The notes: generated by a model not told the origin, from the letters alone. 64,000 nt of DNA from Cytobacillus horneckiae (GCF_002835735.1 NZ_PISD01000015.1:1-64000); one strand, 5' to 3'. Positions 46,890 to 55,591 are shown, counted from the stretch's first letter. Numbers and translations: made by a program.

Positions 46890-47006
46890 TATACATTGTA
46901 AATATACATTACTCTGGTATTTAGCATACATTTAATGCTGTTTAATGAATTGGTAGGTATAAACAAAATGTCATTTCCCACATTTAATTATACATTTCTA
47001 TACATT
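46890..47006 (+). repeat. Five iteron-like TATACATT repeats near the right end of the element
   Basis: TATACATT at 46890-46897, 46903-46910, 46989-46996 and 46999-47006, plus CATACATT at 46925-46932, all in the same orientation within 117 bp. They lie 165 bp from the crossover point, which is adjacent to the recombinase gene in the circular form. They could bind an initiator, a directionality factor or a regulator. The rest of 46708-47101 has no gene. Confidence 0.55.
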
Positions 47007-47101
47007 TATTTCTATTATGCTTGTAGGACGAGGAGCCAGAACAAAGTATAATGATTCCCCATAAAATAGGGACAAAAATAGGGACATTATAGAACAATAA
47101 T

Positions 47102-47152
47102 AAGACGAGGTAGACCGTTATAGACAATTTAGTGGTTGTACCTCGTCTTTTT
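47102..47152 (+). terminator. Terminator-like dyad at the right end of the element
   Basis: An 11-bp perfect stem (47102-47112 with 47139-47149), a 26-nt loop and a short T run. In the circular form it would insulate the recombinase gene from read-through of the defence cargo. Confidence 0.6.
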
Positions 47153-47170
47153 AATTCAGGAAATAATATT

Positions 47171-47222
47171 AGTTTACCCTATAAACCGGTACGGTGAACC
47201 CTACCATAAGTAATTCAAAAAT
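47171..47222 (+). other. attR with the displaced native rlmH 3' end
   Basis: Element arm 47171-47195, crossover GA at 47196-47197, then host DNA. GAA CCC TAC CAT AAG TAA at 47196-47213 encodes EPYHK and stop, exactly what rlmH lost at attL. Joining host arms gives a codon series for [10 protein letters not shown] in frame. Joining element arms gives GTACGGT-GA-ACCGTAC at the centre. Confidence 0.92.
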
Positions 47223-47250
47223 ATAAATAACCCTTATACCTATCCTCCTC

Positions 47251-47280
47251 AGTGCTTCTTTCCAAGAAAGAAGCACTAAA
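47251..47280 (+). terminator. Original rlmH terminator, now beyond the element
   Basis: A 12-bp perfect stem (47251-47262 with 47266-47277) with a 3-nt loop. It lies 38 bp after the displaced rlmH stop codon and may serve both rlmH and the convergent rluF. Confidence 0.65.
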
Positions 47281-47359
47281 ATTTAATAATAATGAGATTG
47301 CCCTCTAAATGGACATTAACCCAATCATCATTCTACCAACACTAAACGTTCCATAATTT

Positions 47360-48067
47360 TTACCATTCTTTTGGCTCATAATTTAATTCTCTAAATAATT
47401 GAGTGCGCTCTTTCTTGGATAAATCCCTCCATTGTCCAGGAGGAAGTTTGTCTAAATGAATATTCATGATTCGGGTTCTTTGCAATCGGTAAACTTCGTA
47501 TCCACATTCAGCGCACATGCGGCGAATTTGGCGATTTAGCCCTTGTGTTAATATGATTTGAAAATCGAATTTTGATAATTGATCTATTTTACAAGGAAGT
47601 GTTTTTGTACCTAATATTTTGACACCCTCTGACATCTTCTTCAAGAATTCAGGAGTAATTGGCTTATCTACTGAAACGATATATTCTTTTTCGTGCTTAT
47701 TTTCAGAACGCAGAATTTTGTTAACTATGTCACCATCGTTCGTAAGAAGTATTAAACCCTCTGAATCTTTATCCAGGCGCCCAATATTGAAAATTCTTAA
47801 TGGATGGTTGACCAAATCAACAATGTTTCCTTTTACACCTTTTTCGGTTGTACTAGTAATGCCTACAGGTTTATTTAAGGCAATATAGACATTATTCCTT
47901 GCTACTCGAATGGGATTTCCATCTACTCGAACGTCATCCCCAGGTTCAACTTGGCTACCTATAGTTACACGTTTTCCATTAATAGTAACTCTCCCATCGG
48001 TAATTAATTTATCAGCACCTCGTCTAGATGCTTTTCCAGATTCACTAATATATTTATTAATACGCAT
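47360..48067 (-). CDS. rluF: 23S rRNA pseudouridine synthase (RluF/RsuA family)
   Basis: A 235-aa enzyme with an N-terminal S4 RNA-binding domain ([22 protein letters not shown]) and a catalytic domain with [20 protein letters not shown] (catalytic Asp near 100) and [25 protein letters not shown] in pieces. It isomerises uridine to pseudouridine; by similarity to E. coli RluF the target would be position 2604 of 23S rRNA. Full length. It is the first gene of host DNA to the right of the element and points toward it. Confidence 0.9.
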   Translation of the reverse strand: MRINKYISESGKASRRGADKLITDGRVTINGKRVTIGSQVEPGDDVRVDGNPIRVARNNVYIALNKPVGITSTTEKGVKGNIVDLVNHPLRIFNIGRLDKDSEGLILLTNDGDIVNKILRSENKHEKEYIVSVDKPITPEFLKKMSEGVKILGTKTLPCKIDQLSKFDFQIILTQGLNRQIRRMCAECGYEVYRLQRTRIMNIHLDKLPPGQWRDLSKKERTQLFRELNYEPKEW

Positions 48068-48341
48068 GTTGTCACATCCTTAATCAGAGGATTGTTTTAT
48101 TAGATATTAACTATACTTTATATTATGGGTGAATCACAAACACTTATATAGATATAACGGATAAAAGTTTGTGGGAAATTGAATGAGGAGTATTTTCGTT
48201 TTGCGTTCGCTAACATGTGAAGACTATTGGAGAAGATTCTATGATGGTCTTCTACTATTATCTAAACAGTACAAGGATAAATATTCCATTTAGATTATAA
48301 AATCTAAGAGAAGGTCGTGGCGTGAAAATTACGGACCGGAT

Positions 48342-48621
48342 CTTCATCAATTAAGATTACGAGATTCAATGGCCTGCGTTATATGAAGAAGATGATGGAA
48401 GGACTTCTGTTATGGCATGCAAAAATCAAGCAGGTATTTTAGCAAATGGAACAGTTATTCCTTGTTGTCTAGATGGTGAGGGAGTTATCCACCTTGGAAA
48501 TATTAATGATAATGAACATTCATTTTCTGATATTATCGAGATGGATAGAGCAAAGAACCTTGAAGATGGTTTTTCACGAAGAGTGGCAGTGGAGGAACTA
48601 TGTAGAAAGGCAAATGACTAG
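48342..48621 (+). pseudogene. Radical-SAM/SPASM protein remnant
   Basis: In one frame, a piece reading ITDRIFIN, a TAA stop (about 48352), then DYEIQWPALYEEDDGR continuing into a 69-aa open part with GILANGTVIPCCLDGEG and LGNI, ending at CRKAND. This is the SPASM cluster-binding end of Bacillus radical-SAM proteins. The internal stop and the missing N-terminal 300 residues or so show a dead gene. The bases from 48068 to 48341 hold no supportable gene. Confidence 0.65.
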
Positions 48622-48725
48622 GATTTAGTAAGTTTGATAGAGTCATACCAACTCATTACTTTATTGCTGCTATATCTGTATTAATATTTAGTAAATCCTT
48701 TAGTGTCTCCATATATTCACCTGCT

Positions 48726-49664
48726 TTATTCCTTGATAATGTAATCCGGGAAACCGCGTTTTAAAGAATTATCTTTAGCCCCTTCAGAACTCTGTTTATC
48801 AATGAAGTTATCATTGAGAGAAAAGCTGTAGGTGCCTTTAGGTATTGAGTTCATTTCTTCTAGTTCTTTTGTGACTTGCTTAAAGATTTCTTTGCTTGGT
48901 TTTGCCTGCTTATCGGCCATAAATAATTGAATATTAACTTTGAAATTTTCAGGAATAAACAAACCCTCTTCATAGGCATTCCGCAAATTTTCTGTATTTT
49001 CATCAGGATTACTAATATAAAGGTCATAAACTGGTTTAATAGCCTCTTCTTTACTTGTTAAAGCTATAAAGTAATATGGAGTCATATATCCATGCCCACC
49101 AGCATTTTGGAGGGCTTCTTTTGTTTTGCCAGTAACTTGCCCTTTCGCTGCAAGCGACTCAAGGTAATTATCGAGCTTCTTGAACTCTTCACTAAAGATC
49201 ATGTGATATAATCCGCCTTTAATGGCATTTTCCACCTGGAATTCGTCTGCCCAAATTTTATCTATCATCACTTTCTTTCCTAGTTCATCAATCGGTACAA
49301 CTGCATAAGTATAGAATTGTAGCTCCCCTTTGGATTCAACAAAAATCGTAGCCCCATCACGGGCACCGACTATATTATGCACATAAACATCGGTTTTGTA
49401 GTTTTCCTTAAAAAACTTTATAGTTGCTTCTTCGATCTGATCTCGGTTTGCTTCAGCAATTTGATCGGTTTCTTTTCCGTATGGAAGAGCATAACCTTCA
49501 CCTGTGTAATCCTGAACGCTCACCATCATTTCTCCAGATGCAGCCTGGGTTTCTTTTGTTTTTTTACTATCATTATTGGTATTTGTACTATTCATATCCG
49601 AACATCCTCCAAGCATCATTGAGATCCCAACACTGCAGAGCAAAATTTTTGTTTTAATATACAT
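48726..49664 (-). CDS. DUF1672 family lipoprotein
   Basis: A 312-aa exported lipoprotein: signal peptide with lipobox MLGGCS (Cys near 21), then a Ser/Thr/Asn-rich linker and the DUF1672 body (VQDYTGEGYALPYGKETDQIA, FFKENYKTDVYVHNIVGARDG, GGHGYMTPYYF). The family occurs in Bacillus and Staphylococcus, often as several paralogues; the function is unknown. It stands alone, downstream of rluF and the SPASM remnant. Confidence 0.82.
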   Translation of the reverse strand: MYIKTKILLCSVGISMMLGGCSDMNSTNTNNDSKKTKETQAASGEMMVSVQDYTGEGYALPYGKETDQIAEANRDQIEEATIKFFKENYKTDVYVHNIVGARDGATIFVESKGELQFYTYAVVPIDELGKKVMIDKIWADEFQVENAIKGGLYHMIFSEEFKKLDNYLESLAAKGQVTGKTKEALQNAGGHGYMTPYYFIALTSKEEAIKPVYDLYISNPDENTENLRNAYEEGLFIPENFKVNIQLFMADKQAKPSKEIFKQVTKELEEMNSIPKGTYSFSLNDNFIDKQSSEGAKDNSLKRGFPDYIIKE

Positions 49665-49785
49665 AGTTTGTATTTCCTCCCTAAAGGACTGTGCTATATC
49701 ATTTATTGTAGCGGATAATGTTATATCTTTACAGTTCTGAAGGTGAAAAATTACCCTTTTTATGCAAAAATAGGAGGAAAGTCAG

Positions 49786-50143
49786 GTAGGGACTTTATCA
49801 GTTGAAGGTAAAATTGATAAGAAATGGACTGATAACCTTATGGGTATATCACCTGAAATTGCTGCGAATGCAATTTCAGATGGATATCATGACAATGGTA
49901 TAGCTGCTATATATTTTGATGGGGATAATAACGAATTATATTTTGTCAATCTAAGTGGAATCATAGTGGAAATAAAACGGGAGAAGACGTTGAAATGATA
50001 AAGTTTACAGATAGAATTTGAAATATTATTGAATGTAGACTTGACCACTTTATTGAAAAAATAAAAAAGCAAGAGCAAGAATTGAAAAATTATTTAAAGA
50101 GCACTTTTCACAGAGAGATGAGCTCATTTTTAGTAAAGTGAAA
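49786..50143 (+). pseudogene. Coding remnant without a start codon
   Basis: An open frame (49774-49998) has good coding character (GTLSVEGKIDKKWTDNLMG, SPEIAANAISDGYHDNG, YFDGDNNELYFVNL), but a stop lies directly upstream and there is no start codon beside the AGGAGG at 49773. After the TGA, another piece (ECRLDHFIEKIKKQEQELKN) continues in a different frame to about 50140. This looks like a broken gene of unknown family, possibly from a toxin-immunity or similar locus. Confidence 0.4.
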
Positions 50144-50175
50144 TAGATATTAAACAACGATTATAAAAAATAATG

Positions 50176-50230
50176 AGCTTCATCGATTGAAAGTAAATTG
50201 ACATTGTATTTTCACTCAATCGATGAAGCT
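50176..50230 (-). terminator. Terminator of the marR-like gene
   Basis: A 15-bp perfect stem (50176-50190 with 50216-50230) and a 25-nt loop; on the minus strand it is followed by a T-rich run. Confidence 0.7.
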
Positions 50231-50250
50231 GTTAATAGTCAACCTTATGC

Positions 50251-50682
50251 TTAAGGATGAAATAATTTCTCCTGAAGAGTATCGATTGCGCGTTCAATCT
50301 CTTCTAAATCTTCTTTAGAAGCATGTTGTATACGATTTAGAAAACGGGTTTCAATAGTAGCAAATGCTTCTTTCATTATTACTTCCCCGTCTTTCGATAG
50401 ATGAATGTATTGTTTTCGTCGATCTTTGCTATCATTTACCTTTTTAATTAATTTTTTCTCACTTAATTTGCTCAGCTCACGACTAGTATTGGACATAGAC
50501 ATGCTCAGACAATCGTTAATTTCACTAGGAGTCACAGGTTGACTAACTGCAATAAATTCAAGAATGTTATATTGAACCTGCGAAATTGAATTTGACTTTG
50601 TATTTTTTGTTAATTCATTTGTTACACGATGAACGGAAGAGGTAAATGATACGAGTTTGTTAAAAAGTTCGTTTTTGTCCAT
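50251..50682 (-). CDS. MarR-family transcriptional regulator
   Basis: A 143-aa winged-helix regulator: helix 1 dimer region, recognition motif PSEINDCLSMSMSNTSRELSKLSEKKLI (about 60-88) and wing KKVNDSKDRRKQYIHLS. The start at 50682 is chosen for AAGGAG; the frame is open 16 codons upstream through the operator, which makes the longer form unlikely. It is divergent from an oxidoreductase gene, and both promoters carry the same inverted repeat, so it probably represses both genes until a ligand or oxidant releases it. Confidence 0.85.
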   Translation of the reverse strand: MDKNELFNKLVSFTSSVHRVTNELTKNTKSNSISQVQYNILEFIAVSQPVTPSEINDCLSMSMSNTSRELSKLSEKKLIKKVNDSKDRRKQYIHLSKDGEVIMKEAFATIETRFLNRIQHASKEDLEEIERAIDTLQEKLFHP

Positions 50683-50728
50683 GCTCTCACTCCTTAAGGA
50701 CAAGATAACAAAGTGGTTATCAAAATAC

Positions 50729-50786
50729 AATTATCATTTGATAATTAAATTTAATGATGATACAATTTAGTTATCAAATGATAATT
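50729..50786 (+). promoter_or_regulatory. Two MarR-type operators between the divergent genes
   Basis: Inverted repeats AATTATC-N4-GATAATT at 50729-50746 and the near copy AGTTATC-N4-GATAATT at 50769-50786 are spaced 40 bp apart. One lies close to each start. They are the obvious candidate binding sites of the MarR regulator. Confidence 0.7.
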
Positions 50787-50798
50787 AAGAGGTGCCGT

Positions 50799-51386
50799 AT
50801 GAAAATGTTAATTATTTATACATATCCCAATCATAATAGTTTAAATTATGCCTTTTTACAAAACGTTATTAAAGGCAGTAAACAAAATCAGAGGATTAAA
50901 GAGTTACAGGTCTTAGATTTATATGAGGAGGAATTTAACCCACTTTTATTGTTTAACGAGCAAAAACGAAGACGTGATATGCATACTGATCCTAATATTG
51001 AAAAATATAGACAACAAATTACATGGGCTGACAAGATTGTTTTTATCTATCCTATTTGGTGGGGAAGACCTCCCGCAATGCTTTTGGGATATATAGATCA
51101 ATTATTTGCTTCCAATTTTGCTTATAGAGATAAGAAGGGACTTTTCCCGGAAGGGCTGCTGAAAGGAAAGTCGGTAATATGTATATCTACCATGAAGGGT
51201 CCTACTCATTATCCATTTCTATGGTTGTATAATGCCCATAAAATTCTAATGAAAAGAGCATTATTTAATTTTGTGGGAATAAAGAAAGTGAAGTTCTTTG
51301 AATTTGGGAATATGGAAAGTCCAAAAGGAAAACAAATGAAAAAACTAGAAAAGATTTATAATTATATTAATAAACTAGAACACTAG
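50799..51386 (+). CDS. Flavodoxin-fold NAD(P)H oxidoreductase
   Basis: A 195-aa protein of the NAD(P)H quinone dehydrogenase/KefF type: MLIIYTYPNHNSLNYAF, VLDLYEEEFNPLL, IVFIYPIWWGRPPAMLLGYIDQ and a GKSVICISTMKGP segment contribute the FMN site. It probably reduces quinones or other electrophiles with NAD(P)H in the cytoplasm. The start at 50799 fits GAGGTG; the longer frame starts within the operator region. It is divergently paired with the MarR gene, a common arrangement for electrophile or oxidant response. About 235 bases follow without a gene. Confidence 0.83.
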   Translation: MKMLIIYTYPNHNSLNYAFLQNVIKGSKQNQRIKELQVLDLYEEEFNPLLLFNEQKRRRDMHTDPNIEKYRQQITWADKIVFIYPIWWGRPPAMLLGYIDQLFASNFAYRDKKGLFPEGLLKGKSVICISTMKGPTHYPFLWLYNAHKILMKRALFNFVGIKKVKFFEFGNMESPKGKQMKKLEKIYNYINKLEH

Positions 51387-51621
51387 GATTATCGAGAATT
51401 CATTCGGTAATTACAGGGAGCCAATATGGAGTACCTATAATAAAAACTTTCAAGTTTAATGATAGTTTTTTATCGTGTCCAATTTAAGTTGGGCATTTTA
51501 CCTTTCTTTATGAACAGCCGACTAAATCAGGAGTAATTCAATCAATTCAGATTTATTATTACTAAATGTAGGGGATTTAATGAAGCTGAAATTGCGAAAG
51601 GAATTATTATCCAATTTTTAT

Positions 51622-52017
51622 CTAAAATTCCTTTTTCACACCACTATCCAATATTTTTTCAATCAAGTCTCCATCTTCTTTATCTAATACCTCAATACTT
51701 AATATTTTATTACTGCCATCGGGAGCTTTATTAACAATTAACCATTTATCAGCATATTCAAAGATTGAAACCTCGTTAAGTTTTTCAGGAATATCCTTTA
51801 AAACCATATGAATTTCCTCATATTCTTCTTGAGAGAGGTCTTGCCTGCTATCCTTGTAAAATAGCTTTTCTAATTCCTGATAATCATCTGAATTAGACAT
51901 TTTCTTATGAAGTGAGATGGCGCCTTTAGGACTAGCCCATAAGTTAATTAGGATCATTCCAATGATTAATAATAGAAAAAAGGCAATTGAATTCCGTATT
52001 TTTTTGCTGGTTTTCAT
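51622..52017 (-). CDS. Small single-pass membrane protein, 5' end abuts a rearrangement junction
   Basis: A 131-aa protein with a basic N-terminus, one membrane helix (about 11-28, IAFFLLLIIGMILINLWA) and an acidic outer part. I do not recognise the family. No good ribosome-binding site precedes its ATG, and about 15 bp upstream the sequence changes to that of the vWA gene. So its control region, and perhaps its first codons, were probably lost in the rearrangement. Confidence 0.5.
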   Translation of the reverse strand: MKTSKKIRNSIAFFLLLIIGMILINLWASPKGAISLHKKMSNSDDYQELEKLFYKDSRQDLSQEEYEEIHMVLKDIPEKLNEVSIFEYADKWLIVNKAPDGSNKILSIEVLDKEDGDLIEKILDSGVKKEF

Positions 52018-52024
52018 CTATCGA

Positions 52025-53021
52025 AAAATGCTCGTTTACTGCAACGCTGGAAGGAGATACGACTTTCAGCTCAGTTCAAGGGTTAACGATTATCGTAAAA
52101 AGCGATCAGGGGGAAGTTCATTATGAAGTAAATGATGCTGCTGAAGAAAGGGCGCTTGTTCTTGCTGAGGTTTACCGATATCAGTCAAAGTTTAAGTTTC
52201 GGGCAATTGGAAGAGGGTTTAATGGTGGCTTGAAGCCATTGGCTGAGTCGTTTGGTGTGGAGGTGGAGGAGGAAGAATCCTCATCTTCGCAACAAGCCAA
52301 ACCACAGCCTGAAGCAGAGAGGCCTGTGCAGAAAATCTCGCTGACAAAGATTGATTTGCTGAAGAAAAAGGTGGCTATTTCACTAGAAAAGAAGAAAATC
52401 CAGCAGGTAAAGGCGCGTGTGGCGGTTGTTTTCGATGCTTCTGGCTCTATGGCAGGTTTGTATTCGAAAGGGACGGTTCAGCGGGCTTTTGAGCGTGTGC
52501 TTGCTGTGGCTGCTTGTATGGATGATAATGGGGAGCTGGATGTTTGGTTCTTTGCTTCAAAGTTTATGAGAGCTGCCAGTGTGAGGGAGCATGATTTTGA
52601 AGATTATATTCAGCGTACGTATCCAAGGCCAAAAATGTTCGGCGGGCTTGGCGTCGGCAATAATGAGCCTGCGGTGATGCACGATGTCATTAAAAAATAT
52701 ACAAAAGAAGAGCCGCGTGATGATATGCCGACTTATGTGATATTTTTCAGTGATGGCGGGATCTTCGAAGATAAAAAGATTTCAAATATATTAATAGACT
52801 CGTCAAAACAAAATCTCTTCTGGCAGTTTGTCGGCATTGGCAATGCGAAGTATGGCATTCTGCAAAAGCTGGATACATTGCCAGGTAGATTCATTGATAA
52901 TGCTGGCTTTATCTCATTGGATGATTTAGATCAAATTGATGATGAGGAATTATATAATCGCCTTCTTCATGAGTTTCCAGTCTGGCTTTCCGCAGCAAAG
53001 GCGCACGGCTTGCTGAAATAA
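52025..53021 (+). pseudogene. vWA-domain protein (TerD-vWA type) lacking its N-terminal part
   Basis: From about 52030 the frame encodes FTATLEGDTTFSSVQGLTIIV and RAIGRGFNGGLKPLAESFGV, the second half of a TerD-like domain, then a linker and a full von Willebrand A domain with the metal-site DASGSMAGL near residue 150. Homologues have about 100 residues more at the front. The upstream open part (to 51987) is foreign and has no ribosome-binding site. The tellurium-resistance/stress function of such proteins is not well understood. It is probably not expressed normally. Confidence 0.7.
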
Positions 53022-53037
53022 AACGATCATATGTTAA

Positions 53038-53066
53038 GGTCCGGTCCTTCCAAAAGACCGGGCCTA
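53038..53066 (+). terminator. Terminator after the vWA gene
   Basis: GGTCCGGTC (53038-53046) pairs with GACCGGGCC (53056-53064), with one wobble, then a short T-rich stretch. Confidence 0.6.
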
Positions 53067-53093
53067 TTATAGTTGACTCAATTATCTGTCAAA

Positions 53094-53122
53094 ATGACAT
53101 CCTCACTGGATTAAGCTATAAT
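53094..53122 (+). promoter_or_regulatory. Promoter of the metNIQ operon
   Basis: ATGACA (53094-53099), a 17-bp spacer and TATAAT (53117-53122) lie 40 bp before metN. The space between the preceding terminator and metN is too short for an S-box riboswitch. Confidence 0.5.
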
Positions 53123-53162
53123 TAGTAGCGTTGAAATCACCCTCATAGAAAGGGGTTTTTTG

Positions 53163-53909
53163 ATGATTAAACTACATCAGGTGAGTAAAAGTTTTTCACA
53201 GTTCCAGGCCATTAAGTCTGTTTCTTTAACGATAAATAAAGGGGAGATTCATGGAATTATCGGAGCGAGCGGCGCAGGTAAGTCGACTTTGCTGCGGCTC
53301 ATGAATTTGCTCGAAATCCCGGATGAAGGCGAAGTGGAAGTGAATGGCGCAAAGCTGACAAGCTTGAACAGCAAGTCGCTTCGGCAGGCACGGAAATCGA
53401 TTGGGATGATCTTTCAGCATTTTAATCTTGTGGCGAATAAAACGGTTTACGATAATGTTTTGATCGCGTTGGAATTGGCAAGCTATCCGAAGGCGGAACA
53501 GAGGGACCGTGTGGAGGAATGTCTTCAATTTGTCGGGTTAAAGCAGCTGAAGGATAAGTATCCGGCCCAATTGAGCGGCGGGCAAAAACAGCGTGTAGCC
53601 ATCGCGAGAGCATTGGCCAATAATCCGCAGGTGTTGTTGTGCGATGAACCGACTTCCTCGCTTGATCCAAATACAACGGCTGAAATCTTAGGTGTACTGG
53701 AAAATATCAATAAAACGCTTGGTGTAACGATTGTGATTGTCAGTCATGAAATGGAAGTGATTAAAAGCATTTGTAATCGTGTGACGGTTCTAGCAGATGG
53801 AGAGGTCTATGAAACTGTTTTAATCGAACCGAACGGGATAAAGGCGGTAGACAACAGTCCAAACTATTTTGTAGAACAATTAAAGGATGGTGAGAGAGAC
53901 CATGCCTGA
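53163..53909 (+). CDS. metN: Methionine ABC transporter ATP-binding protein
   Basis: A 248-aa ATPase with Walker A IGASGAGKSTLLRL near 34-47, the Q-loop in IFQHFN, signature LSGGQKQRVAIARAL near 137 and Walker B VLLCDEPTSSLDP near 158. It powers import of D/L-methionine or related compounds with MetI and MetQ. It is about 90 residues shorter than many MetN proteins because the C-terminal NIL/ACT regulatory domain is missing, so feedback by bound methionine is not expected. ATG at 53163 is preceded by AGGGG. Confidence 0.88.
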   Translation: MIKLHQVSKSFSQFQAIKSVSLTINKGEIHGIIGASGAGKSTLLRLMNLLEIPDEGEVEVNGAKLTSLNSKSLRQARKSIGMIFQHFNLVANKTVYDNVLIALELASYPKAEQRDRVEECLQFVGLKQLKDKYPAQLSGGQKQRVAIARALANNPQVLLCDEPTSSLDPNTTAEILGVLENINKTLGVTIVIVSHEMEVIKSICNRVTVLADGEVYETVLIEPNGIKAVDNSPNYFVEQLKDGERDHA

Positions 53910-54564
53910 TATTTTAGTTCGATACGAAGCAGAAATTTGGCAGTCTATCGGTGAAACGTTAACGATGGTCGGTATTTCTATTATTGCTGCGGTGCTGGTC
54001 GGGCTTCCTGTGGGAACGCTGCTTTTCCTTTGCAGACGGGGCAATATACTAGAAAATCGGCTCGTATTCTCTACCTTGAATTTATTGGTTAATACGATTC
54101 GTTCGTTCCCGTTTCTGCTTTTGGTTGTTTTCCTTATCCCATTTACAAGGCTGATTATTGGCACGGCCATTGGGACAGCGGCGGCAACGGTGCCCTTATC
54201 AATTATTGCGATAGCCCATTACTCGCGCCTTGTCGAGCAATCTTTACTCGATGTGCCAAAAGGTGTAATGGAAGCGGCGATTTCAATGGGGGCTTCTATA
54301 AGAGAAGTAATATTTAAGTTTCTGTATGTTGAGGCACGTTCCGGTCTTGTTCTTGGGCTGACGACTTCAATCATCAGCTTTATTTCATATTCGACGATAA
54401 TGGGTGTTGTCGGAGGCGGCGGAATCGGCGACTTCGCCATTCGCTATGGCTATCAGCAATTTATGACTGATTTAATGATATACATGATTATCATTATGGT
54501 CATACTGGTACAGCTCATCCAATTTATTGGAACAACTGTATCAAGAATCATCGATAAAAGATAA
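53902..54564 (+). CDS. metI: Methionine ABC transporter permease
   Basis: A 220-aa permease with five or six membrane helices and the EAA loop DVPKGVMEAAISMGASIREVIFK typical of binding-protein-dependent importers. It overlaps metN by 8 bp. An upstream in-frame ATG at 53887 is possible; the later ATG follows GGTGAGAG. It forms the membrane channel with MetN. Confidence 0.9.
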   Translation: MPDILVRYEAEIWQSIGETLTMVGISIIAAVLVGLPVGTLLFLCRRGNILENRLVFSTLNLLVNTIRSFPFLLLVVFLIPFTRLIIGTAIGTAAATVPLSIIAIAHYSRLVEQSLLDVPKGVMEAAISMGASIREVIFKFLYVEARSGLVLGLTTSIISFISYSTIMGVVGGGGIGDFAIRYGYQQFMTDLMIYMIIIMVILVQLIQFIGTTVSRIIDKR

Positions 54565-54582
54565 ATCACCAGGAGGAAAAAA

Positions 54583-55413
54583 ATGAAAAAGTTACTCTTT
54601 CTTATAACGATAGCAATCATTATACTGGCTGGGTGCGGACAGGATAATGAAGCAAAAGAGAATGAAAACAAGGAAAAAGATAACAGCAAGGAAGAGGTCA
54701 CATTAAAAGTGGCTTCACTTATTCCGCCAATGACGGAAATTCTTGAGCTTGTTAAACCAAAGCTGGCAGAGGAAGGCATTAACCTTGAAATGGTTGTCTT
54801 AAGTGACAATGTTCAGCCTAATACTGCCCTAGCGGCGAAAGAAGTCGATGCAAACTTCTTCCAGCACGTGCCTTATATGGAAGAATTCAATCGCAGCAAT
54901 GATGCGGAATTAGAGCCGATTGTACCGATTTATTTTGCTAATTACGGCGTATATTCTAAAGAATATCAATCAATAGATGATTTGCCTGAAGGCTCAGTTA
55001 TTGCGATTGCGAATGATGTGTCAAATATCGATCGTTCATTAGCATTGCTTGCTCAGCATGAAGTCATCACTTTAAAAGAAAAAACAGGTCCATACTATAC
55101 AAAATCAGATATCGTGGATAACCCTAAAAATTATCAATTTGAAGAAGTCGATTTGCTTATGCTGGCAAGAATGTATGATGATGCTGATGCAGTGGTCATG
55201 ACACCTGCGTATGCGGCACCGCTTGGCTTGACGCCAAAGAGCGATGCCCTTCTTACTGAGGGAAGCGATAATGATTTTGCGATTACGCTAGTGGCACGTA
55301 AAGATAATGCGGACTCAGAGGCGATCCAAAAGCTGGCCGAAGCAATGACAAGCCCGGAAGTACGCAAATTTTTAGAAGAAAACTATGATGAAACAGCCAT
55401 TCCGGCGTTCTAA
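54583..55413 (+). CDS. metQ: Methionine-binding lipoprotein MetQ (NlpA family)
   Basis: A 276-aa substrate-binding lipoprotein: signal peptide MKKLLFLITIAIIILAGC with lipid-anchored Cys near 18, a charged linker rich in Lys/Glu/Asn, and the NlpA fold (VQPNTALAAKEVDANFFQHVPYM, then IANDVSNIDRSLALLAQ). It captures methionine at the outer membrane face and delivers it to MetI/MetN. AGGAGG is upstream of the ATG. Last gene of the operon. Confidence 0.93.
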   Translation: MKKLLFLITIAIIILAGCGQDNEAKENENKEKDNSKEEVTLKVASLIPPMTEILELVKPKLAEEGINLEMVVLSDNVQPNTALAAKEVDANFFQHVPYMEEFNRSNDAELEPIVPIYFANYGVYSKEYQSIDDLPEGSVIAIANDVSNIDRSLALLAQHEVITLKEKTGPYYTKSDIVDNPKNYQFEEVDLLMLARMYDDADAVVMTPAYAAPLGLTPKSDALLTEGSDNDFAITLVARKDNADSEAIQKLAEAMTSPEVRKFLEENYDETAIPAF

Positions 55414-55416
55414 TTA

Positions 55417-55463
55417 GAAAAAAGCTATTCAAGCTGCGTTTGCAGTCATGAATAGCTTTTTTC
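55417..55463 (+). terminator. Terminator of the metNIQ operon
   Basis: A 15-bp outer stem (55417-55431 with 55449-55463) with an inner GCTGC/GCAGT-like stem, running into Ts. Confidence 0.9.
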
Positions 55464-55591
55464 TTTAATTAAAGTGCCTGTTAGCAGTCAGATGTAACAG
55501 CGATGAGACCTGGCAGCAGGTGAACTGCGCCCCAATTATTGTGGCTTTTTTTGATAAGAAATAAAAATTTACCCTAGAAGAGAAAATCTCA

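Larger units (their letters stand above)
17989..47197 (+). mobile_element. 29.2-kb serine-recombinase integrative element in rlmH with a defence cargo
   Basis: Bounded by attL (crossover GA at 17989-17990) and attR (GA at 47196-47197). It carries its large serine recombinase at the left end, an XRE regulator, a gene II/X-type replication protein, a complete second rlmH, a RadC-like gene and small unknown genes, and then a BREX-like operon, a HEPN protein, a decayed R-M methylase and an IetAS pair. Excision at the GA dinucleotide would restore a host rlmH ending GEPYHK. In target gene and recombinase class it parallels staphylococcal SCC elements, but there is one recombinase, not a ccrAB pair. 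Confidence 0.93.

Noticed and set aside
51987-52030. Extended N-terminus of the vWA protein
   Set aside because: The first 15 or so codons are the antisense of the neighbouring membrane-protein gene, with no start signal; homology begins only at about 52030.
53022-53162. SAM (S-box) riboswitch before metN
   Set aside because: Only about 95 bp lie between the preceding terminator and the start, and none of the S-box core motifs is present.
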